From positions 1 through 62,008 of the forward strand of contig JAJRZD010000099.1 of the NCBI GenBank assembly GCA_024275415.1: a stretch of DNA of 62,008 nucleotides. Reading direction: 5' to 3'. The position numbers and the translations under genes are program-made. The stretch's first letter is position 1, and each line of letters opens with the position of its first letter. This document shows, piece by piece, positions 1-8,826 of the stretch. The stretch is from an archaeon (lineage in GTDB: Archaea > Asgardarchaeota > Thorarchaeia > Thorarchaeales > Thorarchaeaceae). Under the pieces are notes generated by a model, which saw only the letters and a list, made by a program, of their open reading frames with translations, was not told the DNA's origin and did not search any database.

Positions 1-776
1 AATGCAAATATCGCTAGAGCCACTCCTCGTAACGATTCTGAAAGACCAAGCACTGTGGATATGAACAACGGAAGAGCTATCAGTATGAAACCAATGTGTA
101 ATCTATCAATGAAATTGAATAGCCCAGGTACTACAAGCTTTGGATGTCTTTTTGCCACCATGAGGCTCTGTACCAGACTTGGTCGAGTCTTGGTGAGTGC
201 TGGTTCTCTCAGCCATATGATTGATAATACAAGAACTGCGATGTTCAGACCGGATGCGACATAGTAGGGCATGAACACATCGTATGCTGCAACGACACCT
301 CCCAAAGCAGGCCCCATCCCCATAGCCAGAGCAAGGAACGCTCCGAAGATTCCCATATTCTTACCCCGATTATGAGATCCGGAGAAGTCCGTTGCCAATG
401 TCATGAATGTCTGCCAGACCATGACTGCGAACGCTCCTTGAATGAATCTGTACAACAGGAGGACTGGATAATAAAGAGTCGTCGTCATGAGCCAATAGAA
501 TATGACTGAGCCAAATGTTCCAACATGAACGAAAACTCGTCGTTTGTTCCAACGATTCGAAAGAACCCCTGTGATTAGACCAAACACGAGGTATGAAATA
601 TACAACACCCCATCAAATAGAGCGTATTCCAGCTCCGTGATCCCCGCAAATCGATCAAGGATGAATTCTGGTTGGTTCACATGAAGTACGGCTGCAGAGG
701 TTATTGTCAGTAGTGTCAGAATCCCTATAACTACGATTTGTATTACTCCTTCAGGGGAGTGTGGTTTTTGAAGCAT
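1..776 (-). CDS. MFS transporter, C-terminus cut by window edge
   Basis: The reverse strand is open from about 776 to the window edge and encodes about 258 residues of a multi-pass membrane protein. The stretch near 360-300 reads RGKNMGIFGAFLALAMGMGP followed by ALGG, which matches the MFS helix-5 signature (G, then GP, then GG) after a charged RG loop. Alternating hydrophobic segments and short basic loops (for example KTRPSLVQSLMVAKRHPK) fit a 12-helix major facilitator. I chose ATG at 776, which gives a short N-terminal tail before the first helix; a TTG at 815 is possible. The rest of the gene lies outside the window. The substrate cannot be told. Confidence 0.75.
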   Translation of the reverse strand, partial: MLQKPHSPEGVIQIVVIGILTLLTITSAAVLHVNQPEFILDRFAGITELEYALFDGVLYISYLVFGLITGVLSNRWNKRRVFVHVGTFGSVIFYWLMTTTLYYPVLLLYRFIQGAFAVMVWQTFMTLATDFSGSHNRGKNMGIFGAFLALAMGMGPALGGVVAAYDVFMPYYVASGLNIAVLVLSIIWLREPALTKTRPSLVQSLMVAKRHPKLVVPGLFNFIDRLHIGFILIALPLFISTVLGLSESLRGVALAIFA

Positions 777-1328
777 CGATGGAGTTTCAAGACCTGTTAT
801 GGGATGTGCCTCCAACTCAGTTTTACCTGCAATGACAAAACCTTCTAAATGATAAACATTGACTAATGAATATGTGCCCTCTTAGACATTTGAAGGACAT
901 TGATGCAGCTTTGAGCTTTCGAAAAGGTTTGCAATATGGAAATGTACAACAAGACGATGGAGAATGAGATCCTTCCACCAACAGAGCCTCATTGAATAGA
1001 CGCTTGAGGTATGGCTCTAAGTTTCATTCAATAGTGCACACAGCAGCATAATGCCACCATTCCAACGGTATCACAGTTCCAGTAAGTCATAACTCAAAAT
1101 TCATGGTTGTTTCCCAAAGGGGTGGTGAATAGAAACACATCCTTCGTAAGCATTCAACGTTGTTTCATTTCAAGCATGAACATTGCAGAACCCGCGAAAC
1201 CAAAGGTATAACCTCCATTTTGTGAATGACTTGGGCATCTCTTTAGCCTTTGTAGAGATATGGCAGGAATCCCTGGAAAACCGTGATTTTATATTACAAG
1301 TTTGGGTAGAACTTGCAGAGAAAGATAG
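777..1328. other. Intergenic stretch, no gene seen
   Basis: About 550 bases between the start of the MFS gene and cas6. I see no ORF with protein-like composition and no true repeat array. The only recognisable element is a TATA-like TTTTATATTAC at 1287-1297, about 40-50 bases ahead of the cas6 start. Confidence 0.5.
1287..1297 (+). promoter_or_regulatory. TATA-like box of cas6
   Basis: TTTTATATTAC lies 32-50 bases upstream of the alternative cas6 starts (TTG 1329, ATG 1337). An archaeal TATA box here would place transcription start near 1315-1320 and give a short leader. Confidence 0.35.
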
Positions 1329-2075
1329 TTGGATGTATGCTCATTGAGGTTCAGGTTGACATTGATTCCGTGGAGGTGCACTACAGGAACACCAATTCTT
1401 CGTTATGACTATCAGCATTCGATAAGCTCCATGATATACAACACGCTGATTGATGTGGATTCCAAGTATAAGGAGATGCATGATTCCAAGGAATACAAGT
1501 TCTTCACTTTCTCTCGATTAGAGGTTCCACGGAGGAAGGCACTCAGGAACGGGCTGGCAATCCTCTGTAATGACACATATCTATGGGTGAGCAGTCCAGA
1601 TGCCATACTTATTCATACCCTTGCCGGGGTCTTTGCGTCAAAGGAAGCTGTGAAAGTAGCAGGGTTAGGATTTGCGGTTGCCGGGGTTGCCAGTCCGGGG
1701 GTGTATATGCCTCAGGAAGAAGAAACTTTCCGTACGCTTTCGCCTATTGTCATACGAACCGCCATTGAAACAGAAGATGGCGTTAAGAGGTGGGACTTGA
1801 GTCCTGCTGATGATGAGTTCGTCCCGAGATTGCTGGAGAATCTCTATAGGAAATATGAGATGTTCAGTGGACACGCTCCTACGGGGAGAATCGAGTCAAT
1901 CGAGGTGGCTCACGACAAGCAACAGAGGATTAAGATCCTCGATACCTACCATCGCGCGCATCTTATGAGCATCACTCTAAAGGGGGATCCCGAACTCATC
2001 AAATTCGCCTATGATTGCGGTCTGGGGGAGAAGAACTCCATGGGCTTTGGGATGCTTCAGTGTGTCCCGAATTGA
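1329..2075 (+). CDS. cas6: Cas6 CRISPR pre-crRNA endoribonuclease
   Basis: Cas6 cuts CRISPR precursor RNA within the repeats to give crRNA. The match to the archaeal (Pyrococcus-type) enzyme is strong: an IY motif, then FFTFS, the central TLSPI motif, and the C-terminal glycine loop GLGEKNSMGFGML. The catalytic Tyr-His-Lys set is present with near-Pyrococcus spacing, at about Y37, H51 and K57. At 248 residues the length is normal. The N-terminus is uncertain. The TTG start at 1329 gives a Cas6-like first strand (RFRLTLIP), but an ATG at 1337 in another frame also gives a good strand (MLIEVQVDI) and would need a +1 shift near 1400. No array, cas1 or cas2 lies nearby. It is probably the processing enzyme for the Cmr system 17 kb away. 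Confidence 0.93.
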   Translation: MDVCSLRFRLTLIPWRCTTGTPILRYDYQHSISSMIYNTLIDVDSKYKEMHDSKEYKFFTFSRLEVPRRKALRNGLAILCNDTYLWVSSPDAILIHTLAGVFASKEAVKVAGLGFAVAGVASPGVYMPQEEETFRTLSPIVIRTAIETEDGVKRWDLSPADDEFVPRLLENLYRKYEMFSGHAPTGRIESIEVAHDKQQRIKILDTYHRAHLMSITLKGDPELIKFAYDCGLGEKNSMGFGMLQCVPN

Positions 2076-2514
2076 ATCAGGTGAATTGAAACGTGTGCGT
2101 AGTGAAATCGAATAGCAAATCACAGAACCTTTCATATTGACAAGGAATCCATTCGTTGACTCGGGGATTACAGCTGTTGCTGTGTCGAACCAGATTTAAT
2201 GGCAAGATTGCCAGCATTTACAGTAAACTTGCGAAATTGTACATCTTTCATTGTAAGTTGGATAACCTTTGATACCAGAGTGTTGTACTCCCAGATAACG
2301 GCACTGGGTGGACTCTGCGATGCCGTTTGCGTGTCATGTACAACCCCATACTCCTATGGGAGTGGTCGAGTCTAAAGCTCTATAATTTACTTCGAATGTC
2401 CGTCTGAGGGATGTCCACGTTTGGGTACGTGTAGCGTAGCTGTTTGCAACCCGAATCAGGACGCTCTGATTCCGCAAAATTCTTGGTGTGAGAACTGGAT
2501 TTTCCAACTGCCAC
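2076..2514. other. Intergenic stretch, no gene seen
   Basis: About 440 bases between cas6 and the small zinc-ribbon gene, which end towards each other. I see no ORF of convincing composition. Short self-complementary stretches occur (for example around 2345-2365) but no clear terminator or RNA gene. Confidence 0.45.
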
Positions 2515-2682
2515 TTAGTCAGATTCTAACTTACGATCTGGACTCACGATGCCAGACCAGCCACAATGACTGCAGTACACATCATACTCTATTTCTGCAT
2601 CATCTTCGGTTCCTTGCACCTCAACGATTGCAGTCTTCCCTTCTAGCAACTTACCGCACCTGAAACAGTACCTTTTCAGCAT
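2515..2682 (-). CDS. Small zinc-ribbon protein (55 aa)
   Basis: A short reverse-strand ORF starts at ATG 2682 and encodes 55 residues. It has two CxxC knuckles: CFRC near residues 6-9 and CSHC near 37-40, followed by GWSG. This is a typical rubredoxin-like or zinc-ribbon layout, with an acidic middle (GTEDDAEIEYD). Such proteins usually bind one zinc and act in nucleic-acid or protein contacts, but no specific function can be given. It is too short for ordinary ORF cut-offs, but the cysteine pattern makes chance unlikely. The intergenic motif at 2746-2754 lies about 65 bases upstream, in the opposite orientation. Confidence 0.7.
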   Translation of the reverse strand: MLKRYCFRCGKLLEGKTAIVEVQGTEDDAEIEYDVYCSHCGWSGIVSPDRKLESD

Positions 2683-2745
2683 ACCATATTTTCCCTGTCA
2701 GCCCAATATGAATCTTGACTTGGTTCACTTTCATTGAGCAATGTG

Positions 2746-2754
2746 CCTGCCTGT
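2746..2754 (+). promoter_or_regulatory. CCTGCCTGT motif, copy 1
   Basis: This is the first of four intergenic copies of CCTGCCTGT, all on the plus strand. I see no TATA box at the usual distance here, and the next copy is 130 bases downstream. It may be an auxiliary site for the RuBisCO-like gene or serve the divergent zinc-ribbon gene. Confidence 0.35.
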
Positions 2755-2860
2755 CGGCGCTGTAAAATAAATCACAGTGCCAGACATCGAGTGAGGATTA
2801 GACCTTCTTCTTAATGAGCCAATCTACCAATCGTTAGTATTGCTTCCATGAATTCACGCA

Positions 2861-2883
2861 TTATTTTACAAAACCCTGCCTGT
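2861..2883 (+). promoter_or_regulatory. TATA-like box plus CCTGCCTGT motif (copy 2)
   Basis: TTATTTTAC at 2861 is followed 14 bases later by CCTGCCTGT at 2875-2883. This lies between the TATA box and the expected transcription start, where archaeal repressors often bind. The RuBisCO-like gene starts at 2927. The same arrangement recurs at 5986-6008 and 9553-9577. Confidence 0.5.
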
Positions 2884-2926
2884 CCAAAAGAAGATAAGAT
2901 AGGGATACACCCAGTAGGTTTGGTCG

Positions 2927-4243
2927 ATGATTATGAACGAACTCCCACTTGATGCACTACCAGATGCATTGCCTGATGCAATAGATGTCGAGAAGTATGT
3001 CATCTGCACATACTACGCCCGCCTTCCGCCATTCATGAATGCGAGAGAAGTCGCGCAGGCCGCAGCGGTCGAACAGAGCACAGGGACTTGGACTCTGGTT
3101 CCTGGAGAAACTGCCGAGGTCCGGAAACGGCATGTTGCCAAGGTCATCGGGGTCTACGAGGTTCCACAGTACGAGTACAGCGTGCCCAGTGACCTGAGCC
3201 GTCGTCAGTACATCTTGCAAGTCGCATTCCCTTGGGAGAACTTTGGTCAGCAGATCCCCATGCTGCTCTCATCAGTCATTGGAAACATCTCCCTTGGACC
3301 AATCAAATGTCTTGATATGCGATTCCCGAAGAGCTGGCTGAAAGGGTTCAAGGGTCCCAAATTCGGGGTCAAGGGACTGCGTAAACTACTAGGGGTGAAG
3401 GACAGGCCCTTCGTCAATAACATGATCAAGCCCTGCGTCTACACTTCTGCAAAAATGGGTGCCGAGCTGTGTTATGAGGCGGCAGCTGGAGGGGCAGACA
3501 TTATCAAGGACGATGAGCTGCTTGCCGATGCATCATTCAACACACTTGAAGAGCGGATTCCTCTATTCATGGAGGCGATTGACCGAGCGGACGCAGAGAA
3601 GAACGAGAAGACAATCTATACTGTGAATATAACGGACAGCATCCCGAAGATGTTCGACAATGCTGAACGTGCAATCGAACTGGGGGCGAATGGGCTAATG
3701 GTGAACTTTCTGGCTGTCGGGTATTCGGCATTCAGGCATGTCTGTGAGGATCCATCTCTCAATGTTCCTGTTTTGGCACATATGGATGTCACTGGAGCAA
3801 TGTCTTATTCTCCGGACATCGGCATTGGTACCAACCTTGTCATCGGGAAGCTACCACGGATATGCGGTTCTGACATCACGGTGTTCCCAGCGCCTTACGG
3901 GAAAGCACCTATGCTCAAGGAGCGCTTCCTCAACATGGCACACAACATGATCATGCCCTTTCATCATATCGAGCAGACTGCCCCTATGCCCAGTGGCGGT
4001 ATCAGCCCCGGCCATGTTGAAGAGGTCATAGACGACCTTGGAACCGATATAGTCATTGGCACAGGTGCGGGAATCCATGCTCACCCAGATGGGCCACGAG
4101 CAGGTGCCATCGCGTTCAGACAGGCGATTGATGCCAAGATGCAAGGAGTCCCTGTCAGCAGGTACGCGAAAGAGGAAGGTCATGAAGAACTCAAGCGAGC
4201 GATGGAAACATGGGGTTCAAAGCGGACAGGATTCGACCTCTAG
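2927..4243 (+). CDS. RuBisCO-like protein (form IV)
   Basis: The protein has 438 residues with the RuBisCO large-chain fold. The metal site is intact: GGADIIKDDE supplies the carbamylated Lys, Asp and Glu. The first catalytic Lys (MIKP) is kept, but the second Lys of the IKPK motif is Cys (IKPC). The HxHR motif around catalytic His294 reads AHMD, so Arg295 is lost, and the C-terminal SGG phosphate loop is kept (PSGGISPG). These losses mean it should not fix CO2. Form IV proteins act as enolases or isomerases on sulfur- or sugar-phosphate-like substrates. The neighbours are a sugar kinase and one-carbon enzymes, so a role in sugar-phosphate or methylthio-sugar metabolism is possible. ATG 2927 gives a normal N-terminus; ATG 2933 is also possible. 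Confidence 0.88.
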   Translation: MIMNELPLDALPDALPDAIDVEKYVICTYYARLPPFMNAREVAQAAAVEQSTGTWTLVPGETAEVRKRHVAKVIGVYEVPQYEYSVPSDLSRRQYILQVAFPWENFGQQIPMLLSSVIGNISLGPIKCLDMRFPKSWLKGFKGPKFGVKGLRKLLGVKDRPFVNNMIKPCVYTSAKMGAELCYEAAAGGADIIKDDELLADASFNTLEERIPLFMEAIDRADAEKNEKTIYTVNITDSIPKMFDNAERAIELGANGLMVNFLAVGYSAFRHVCEDPSLNVPVLAHMDVTGAMSYSPDIGIGTNLVIGKLPRICGSDITVFPAPYGKAPMLKERFLNMAHNMIMPFHHIEQTAPMPSGGISPGHVEEVIDDLGTDIVIGTGAGIHAHPDGPRAGAIAFRQAIDAKMQGVPVSRYAKEEGHEELKRAMETWGSKRTGFDL

Positions 4244-4274
4244 TACTATCGACATGCGAAGAAGATAAGCCGCC

Positions 4275-5852
4275 TCAGTGAGCGTTCATCTTCTTCCACA
4301 GCTTTTTGTTCGCCTTGTAGTACTCCTTCAGCATCTGGAAGTGATATTCATAGATTTCTATATTCACGGGGTCTGGCTCGAACACTTTCTCGACTTGAAT
4401 TTTGTTCGCAGCCTTTTGAAAATCACTTATCTCCCCCAGTCCGATGAATGCTACAAATGAAACCCCAACAGTTCCCGCTTCAAGAGGATTCGCCATCCGA
4501 TATACTGGCTTTTGCAAGACATCAGCATAGATCTGTGTCCATAGATCCGAGTTCGCACAACCTCCAATCATATGGACATTTGAAACCTTTCCCAGCATCT
4601 TCTTTTTCTCGATGCCATCCATCATCCATCGCGCATGGAGTGCCACTCCCTCGAGAACCGCTCTGACCATATGTTCCTTACCATGAGCCAGAGAGAGATT
4701 GAAGTATCCTCCCCGCACGTTATGGTCGTCAATGGGGCTTCTCTCACCGAACATCCATGGGGCAAAAATGAGGTTTTCCGAACCTGGTGGTGCATGTGCC
4801 GCTACAGCATCAAGTGTCGAGAATGGATTGCGTTCCCCAGATTCACAATCCGAGCAAGCTGGACTAGCGTAGTCCTTTACGTTCAGACACAGCTCACAAT
4901 GCCAGTGCTCCTTTAGATGCTTCAGACACGCTCCTGCTGCTTCCTGTTCAGCGATTAGGATGTACTTGTCAGGTATCGCGCTTCTGATGGATCCCGTGTA
5001 TGTGAAGATGTCCAATTTCCTGTCTTGGACATGGGCTCCGATCCATGCACTCGAGCCTGCATAGATATGAACCTCCTTCTCTCTTACCGCACCCGACCCT
5101 ACCCCTGCGGCAGGCATATCACCACAGCCATTGACGACTTGGGTGGATGTCGGGAGCCCGAGTTCGGTCGCTGCCGATGCCGTGAGGTTTCCAATGACCT
5201 CGGTCGAAGGTGCCAGCCGAGGGAGCCTGTCCATATCCAAATCGATCCACTCTAGAATGGTGCTGGACCATGTGTTCTTTCCTTTCCGCGAGTCCATGAA
5301 CCATGTCAGGTTCGCACAATCGTATGAGGTGACATACTCTCCCGTGCACTTGAATATCAGATAGTCTTTGCAATCGAGGAACTTGTGGGTCTTCTCGAAG
5401 ACTTGGGGTCGTTCTTCCCTGACCCAGACAATCTTCCCGATGATGTCCTTCCCCGATGGGATACCGCCAGTGATCCTAAGCATCCTAAGCATCTTGATCG
5501 GGTTGGATATGATCTCCTTGTTCTGCTTTGCAGCTCTGGTATCAAGCCATGTCATGCAATTCATGAGAGGCTTGCCATCGACATCAACAGGGATAGTACC
5601 CATCATCTGGGTCGAGAAAGTCATGGCTATCACTTCGCTCGGGGTTATCCTGCTTTTCGCTAGCACATCCCTCGTAGTATCGCGAATTGCAGACCACCAT
5701 TGCTCCTCAGGGTCTTGTTCTGCCCATCCCTGCTGTGGATAGAGAACTGAGTAGAATTTCTCCGCAGATGAAACTATGTTTCCATTGATATCCACTAATG
5801 ATGCCTTATTACCACCTGTGCCCACATCATGGGCTAGAACGTAACCTGACAT
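4275..5852 (-). CDS. FGGY-family carbohydrate kinase (xylulokinase-like)
   Basis: FGGY kinases transfer phosphate from ATP to sugars or polyols. The N-terminus has the phosphate-binding motif HDVGTGGNK, then GWAEQDPEEQWW, which is typical of xylulokinases. A GGCANSDLW segment near residue 430 corresponds to the FGGY signature. I place the start at ATG 5852 because it follows a strong GAGGTGGAG ribosome site and leaves 525 residues, the usual family length; the open frame runs 58 codons further upstream without protein-like sequence. It converges on the RuBisCO-like gene and diverges from formate-THF ligase. Xylulose, ribulose or erythritol are possible substrates; the sequence does not decide. 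Confidence 0.82.
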   Translation of the reverse strand: MSGYVLAHDVGTGGNKASLVDINGNIVSSAEKFYSVLYPQQGWAEQDPEEQWWSAIRDTTRDVLAKSRITPSEVIAMTFSTQMMGTIPVDVDGKPLMNCMTWLDTRAAKQNKEIISNPIKMLRMLRITGGIPSGKDIIGKIVWVREERPQVFEKTHKFLDCKDYLIFKCTGEYVTSYDCANLTWFMDSRKGKNTWSSTILEWIDLDMDRLPRLAPSTEVIGNLTASAATELGLPTSTQVVNGCGDMPAAGVGSGAVREKEVHIYAGSSAWIGAHVQDRKLDIFTYTGSIRSAIPDKYILIAEQEAAGACLKHLKEHWHCELCLNVKDYASPACSDCESGERNPFSTLDAVAAHAPPGSENLIFAPWMFGERSPIDDHNVRGGYFNLSLAHGKEHMVRAVLEGVALHARWMMDGIEKKKMLGKVSNVHMIGGCANSDLWTQIYADVLQKPVYRMANPLEAGTVGVSFVAFIGLGEISDFQKAANKIQVEKVFEPDPVNIEIYEYHFQMLKEYYKANKKLWKKMNAH

Positions 5853-5985
5853 ATCTCCACCTCTTTTGATTATAACCAATGTACGTGAGTACATGAAATA
5901 CATTTCGTTTCTTAGAGGTTCGGTCTTCGTACCACTTAATCCATTCCTACAATAGTCGCAAACAGTACCTTGCCAGAGAGCTGAG

Positions 5986-6008
5986 CTTATCAATGAGTAC
6001 CTGCCTGT
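5986..6008 (+). promoter_or_regulatory. TATA-like box plus CCTGCCTGT motif (copy 3)
   Basis: CTTATCAAT at 5986 is followed 14 bases later by CCTGCCTGT at 6000-6008. The formate-THF ligase gene starts 40 bases further at 6048. Spacing and orientation match the copy before the RuBisCO-like gene. Confidence 0.5.
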
Positions 6009-6047
6009 TAAAATTGTCGATACCATGATTTGAGTGGGTGAAGGCGG

Positions 6048-7649
6048 ATGAAGCTGGTAAAGGAAATTGCCGAAAAAGCCGGGATTCCGGACGAGTTTCT
6101 TGAGTTATATGGCAACTACATGGCAAAGATCAATTTGAGCATCCGGAAAAGCCTAGGTGATCGGAAAGGAAAGCTGATCCTTGTGACAGCCACAAACCCA
6201 ACTCCCGCGGGAGAAGGCAAGACGACCAATTCGATAGGTCTCTCAATGGCACTGAACGCCTTGGGACATAACGCTGTGGTGACTCTCCGCCAACCCTCTC
6301 TAGGACCTGTTTTTGGTGTGAAAGGTGGTGCTGCTGGTGGTGGCAAGTCTACAGTAGAGCCATTCGAGAAGATTAATCTCATGTTCACATCAGACTTCCC
6401 AGCGGTGGAATCTGCGCATAACCTCCTTTCGGCAATGATAGACAATTACATCCAGCATGAAAAGGAGCCTGAGATTGACGTTCGGAGGATATATTGGCCT
6501 CGGACAATGGACATGAACGACCGAGCGCTACGGAAGGTCATTGTGGGGCTTGGAGGACGGTTCGATGGGTTTCCACGGGAAGACCGCTTCGTCATCACAG
6601 CAGCCTCTGAGATCATGGCAATCCTTGCTCTAGCGAAGGACTATCGAGACCTCAAGAAGAAGCTTGGGAACATACTTGTCGCTAGGACCTCTGACCTCAA
6701 AGAGATGTATGCGCGGGATTTGAAGGCTGAGGGTGCCATGGCTGTCCTGCTCAGGGATGCACTGAAGCCAAACCTTGTCCAGACTGCTGAGGGCACTCCT
6801 GCTATCATCCATGCCGGTCCGTTCGCGAACATCGCTCATGGCACCAACTCGATTATTGCAACTGATATCGCGCTCAGGATATTCGATTATGTCGTGATAG
6901 AGGCCGGATTTGGTGCCGATTTGGGAGCTGAGAAATTCTTCAACATAGTGACTCGTGCAGGAGAGTTCACGGTCGACGCCACGGTGGTCGTCACCACGAT
7001 TCGAGCCCTCAAATACCATGGGTCTGGAGACCTCTCCAAGGGCTTCCCGAACCTTGAGAAACACATGGAGAACATCAACAATTTCGGTGTTCCTGCTGTC
7101 ATCGCATTGAACAAGTTCCCTGATGACACGGACGAGGAAATTGCGCTTCTGAGGGACTTCTGTGATGAGCGTGGTTGGAGGATGGAGGTCTCTGAGGTGT
7201 TCAGTAAGGGCGGCGAAGGAGGCAAGGATCTTGCAAAGGCTGTCATTGAAACCATCGGCTCTGGCAAGTCCCCCAAGATCAAGTACACTTACGACCTGAA
7301 GGACAGCATAATGGATAAGGTTCACAAGGTGGCAACAAGCATCTATGGTTCTGTGGATGTCGAATACACATCGGGAGCTCGTGGACGGATACGCTCTCTT
7401 GAGAAACGTGGTTATGGTAAGCTGCCAGTCTGTATAGCAAAAACCCAGTTCAGCCTCTCAGACAATAGAGGACTACGAGGTCGTCCCGAGGGTGATAAGG
7501 CCGAGGTAGTGGGTGCAGATGTGAGCAATGGCGCTGGTTTCATCGTGATATACATGGGCAACGTCAATCTGATGCCCGGACTCCCTGAAGTGCCTGCAGC
7601 CGAAGGTATGGACATTGATGACGAGGGAAACATCAGTGGCGTGTTCTAG
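6048..7649 (+). CDS. fhs: Formate-tetrahydrofolate ligase
   Basis: This enzyme makes 10-formyl-THF from formate, ATP and THF in the cytosol. The P-loop region NPTPAGEGKTT lies at residues 50-60, and LRQPSLGPVFGVKGGAAGGG follows as in all family members. The ARGRIRSLEKRGYGKLP stretch near residue 450 is also family-like. The length of 533 residues is slightly below the usual 555. The start at ATG 6048 follows GGTGAAGG. FolD follows after only 9 bases, so the two form one transcript that interconverts formate, formyl-THF and methylene-THF. The motif at 6000-6008 may regulate it. Confidence 0.95.
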   Translation: MKLVKEIAEKAGIPDEFLELYGNYMAKINLSIRKSLGDRKGKLILVTATNPTPAGEGKTTNSIGLSMALNALGHNAVVTLRQPSLGPVFGVKGGAAGGGKSTVEPFEKINLMFTSDFPAVESAHNLLSAMIDNYIQHEKEPEIDVRRIYWPRTMDMNDRALRKVIVGLGGRFDGFPREDRFVITAASEIMAILALAKDYRDLKKKLGNILVARTSDLKEMYARDLKAEGAMAVLLRDALKPNLVQTAEGTPAIIHAGPFANIAHGTNSIIATDIALRIFDYVVIEAGFGADLGAEKFFNIVTRAGEFTVDATVVVTTIRALKYHGSGDLSKGFPNLEKHMENINNFGVPAVIALNKFPDDTDEEIALLRDFCDERGWRMEVSEVFSKGGEGGKDLAKAVIETIGSGKSPKIKYTYDLKDSIMDKVHKVATSIYGSVDVEYTSGARGRIRSLEKRGYGKLPVCIAKTQFSLSDNRGLRGRPEGDKAEVVGADVSNGAGFIVIYMGNVNLMPGLPEVPAAEGMDIDDEGNISGVF

Positions 7650-7658
7650 GGGTTAGCA

Positions 7659-8549
7659 ATGATGAGTGAGAACGTACCAAAACCAATCATCGAGAACCAT
7701 GTGATTAAAGGGAAACGCCTTTCCAAGCGAATTCGAAAGCAAATCAAGGCTGAAGTCGCCGAGCTCGTCGAGAAGTTCGGGCAGCCTCCCAAACTTGTTA
7801 CCATCATCGTGGGATCGGATCCCGGTTCCCAGATGTATGTCCGTATGAAACGAAAGGCATGCGAGAAGGCAGGCATTCTCTCAGAGCACCATGATCTTGC
7901 AGGATCCACGACACAAGAGGAGCTGCTTGCTCTGCTGGACAGACTCAATGACGATTCGACTGTCCATGGGATTCTGGTTCAACTGCCATTGCCCAATCAT
8001 ATTGATGAGAAGACCATCATTGGAGCATTGAACCCCTTGAAGGATGTCGATGGTTTCTCGCCAATGAACGTGTACCGCCTTTTCTATGGAGGCGAGAAGC
8101 TCAGCGCTGCAACACCTCATGGGATTGTTACCATATTAGACGCCATTGGCATGAACGACCTCTCTGGAAAACATGCTGTAATCATCAATCGTTCAAACAT
8201 CGTTGGCAAGCCACTGATCATGCTCTTGCTGAATCGAAATGCCACTGTGACCGTTTGCCATTCAAAGACCGCTGACTTGTCCTCGTGGACTAGGATGGCC
8301 GATGTCCTTGTGACAGCAATTGGACGAAGGACTTCTTCGGACGACGCCTACTATATCACAGCAGAGATGGTCAAGAAGGATGCTGTTGTGATTCATGTAT
8401 CCACGCCCTTCGGGGATGTGGATTTCGATACGGTCAAGGACAAGGTATTGGGCATTACTCCGGTTCCCGGCGGAGTCGGACCCATGACCATTACGATGTT
8501 ACTGCGAAACGTAGTGGATGCATATCTTACTCAAATGAAGCAGAGTTGA
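7659..8549 (+). CDS. folD: Methylene-THF dehydrogenase / methenyl-THF cyclohydrolase
   Basis: FolD is bifunctional: it oxidises 5,10-methylene-THF with NAD(P) and hydrolyses methenyl-THF to 10-formyl-THF. The catalytic Tyr-Lys pair is seen in SQMYVRMKRK (Y60, K64). The QLPLP and PLKDVDGF motifs are present, and the nucleotide-binding domain has NRSNIVGKPL. The length of 296 residues is normal. It is 9 bases downstream of fhs and was surely co-transcribed with it. Confidence 0.96.
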   Translation: MMSENVPKPIIENHVIKGKRLSKRIRKQIKAEVAELVEKFGQPPKLVTIIVGSDPGSQMYVRMKRKACEKAGILSEHHDLAGSTTQEELLALLDRLNDDSTVHGILVQLPLPNHIDEKTIIGALNPLKDVDGFSPMNVYRLFYGGEKLSAATPHGIVTILDAIGMNDLSGKHAVIINRSNIVGKPLIMLLLNRNATVTVCHSKTADLSSWTRMADVLVTAIGRRTSSDDAYYITAEMVKKDAVVIHVSTPFGDVDFDTVKDKVLGITPVPGGVGPMTITMLLRNVVDAYLTQMKQS

Positions 8550-8784
8550 GCAAGTACCTTCATTTAATGTTGTACAACTCTGGATTACAAAGTGGTGCAT
8601 CCCTATAGAACAGTAATGAGCAGACTCCGCGAGGTATTGTATGTGCCAGGGACATTCTCCTAGGCATGTCATTAATTAGCCCATATAACGATCCCTATGA
8701 CTCGTCGAACAAACATCTAATGCACGTTAAACATTGTACAAGGTTTGTTTAGACGTTAGCAACACACTACAATCCATATACAAT

Positions 8785-8793
8785 CTTAAAAAG
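8785..8793 (+). promoter_or_regulatory. TATA-like box of the 8827 gene
   Basis: CTTAAAAAG sits 34-42 bases ahead of ATG 8827, which would put transcription start near 8812 with a very short leader. The remaining 8550-8784 stretch shows no ORF. Confidence 0.4.
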
Positions 8794-8826
8794 GAAGATT
8801 CCGATACAATATGATGTTGACTACAA

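Noticed and set aside
1106..1200. Two segments beginning GTTGTTTC and ending GAAAC near cas6, like CRISPR repeat ends.
   Set aside because: The interiors do not match, lengths differ (31 and 42 bases), and there is no third copy; not a CRISPR array.
2421..2663. Plus-strand 80-codon ORF in the gap after cas6.
   Set aside because: It overlaps the zinc-ribbon gene on the other strand, and its Cys/His-rich, mixed composition is that of a shadow frame.
6630..7325. Reverse-strand 231-codon ORF inside formate-THF ligase.
   Set aside because: It is a shadow of a strongly conserved gene; it shows no protein-family pattern.
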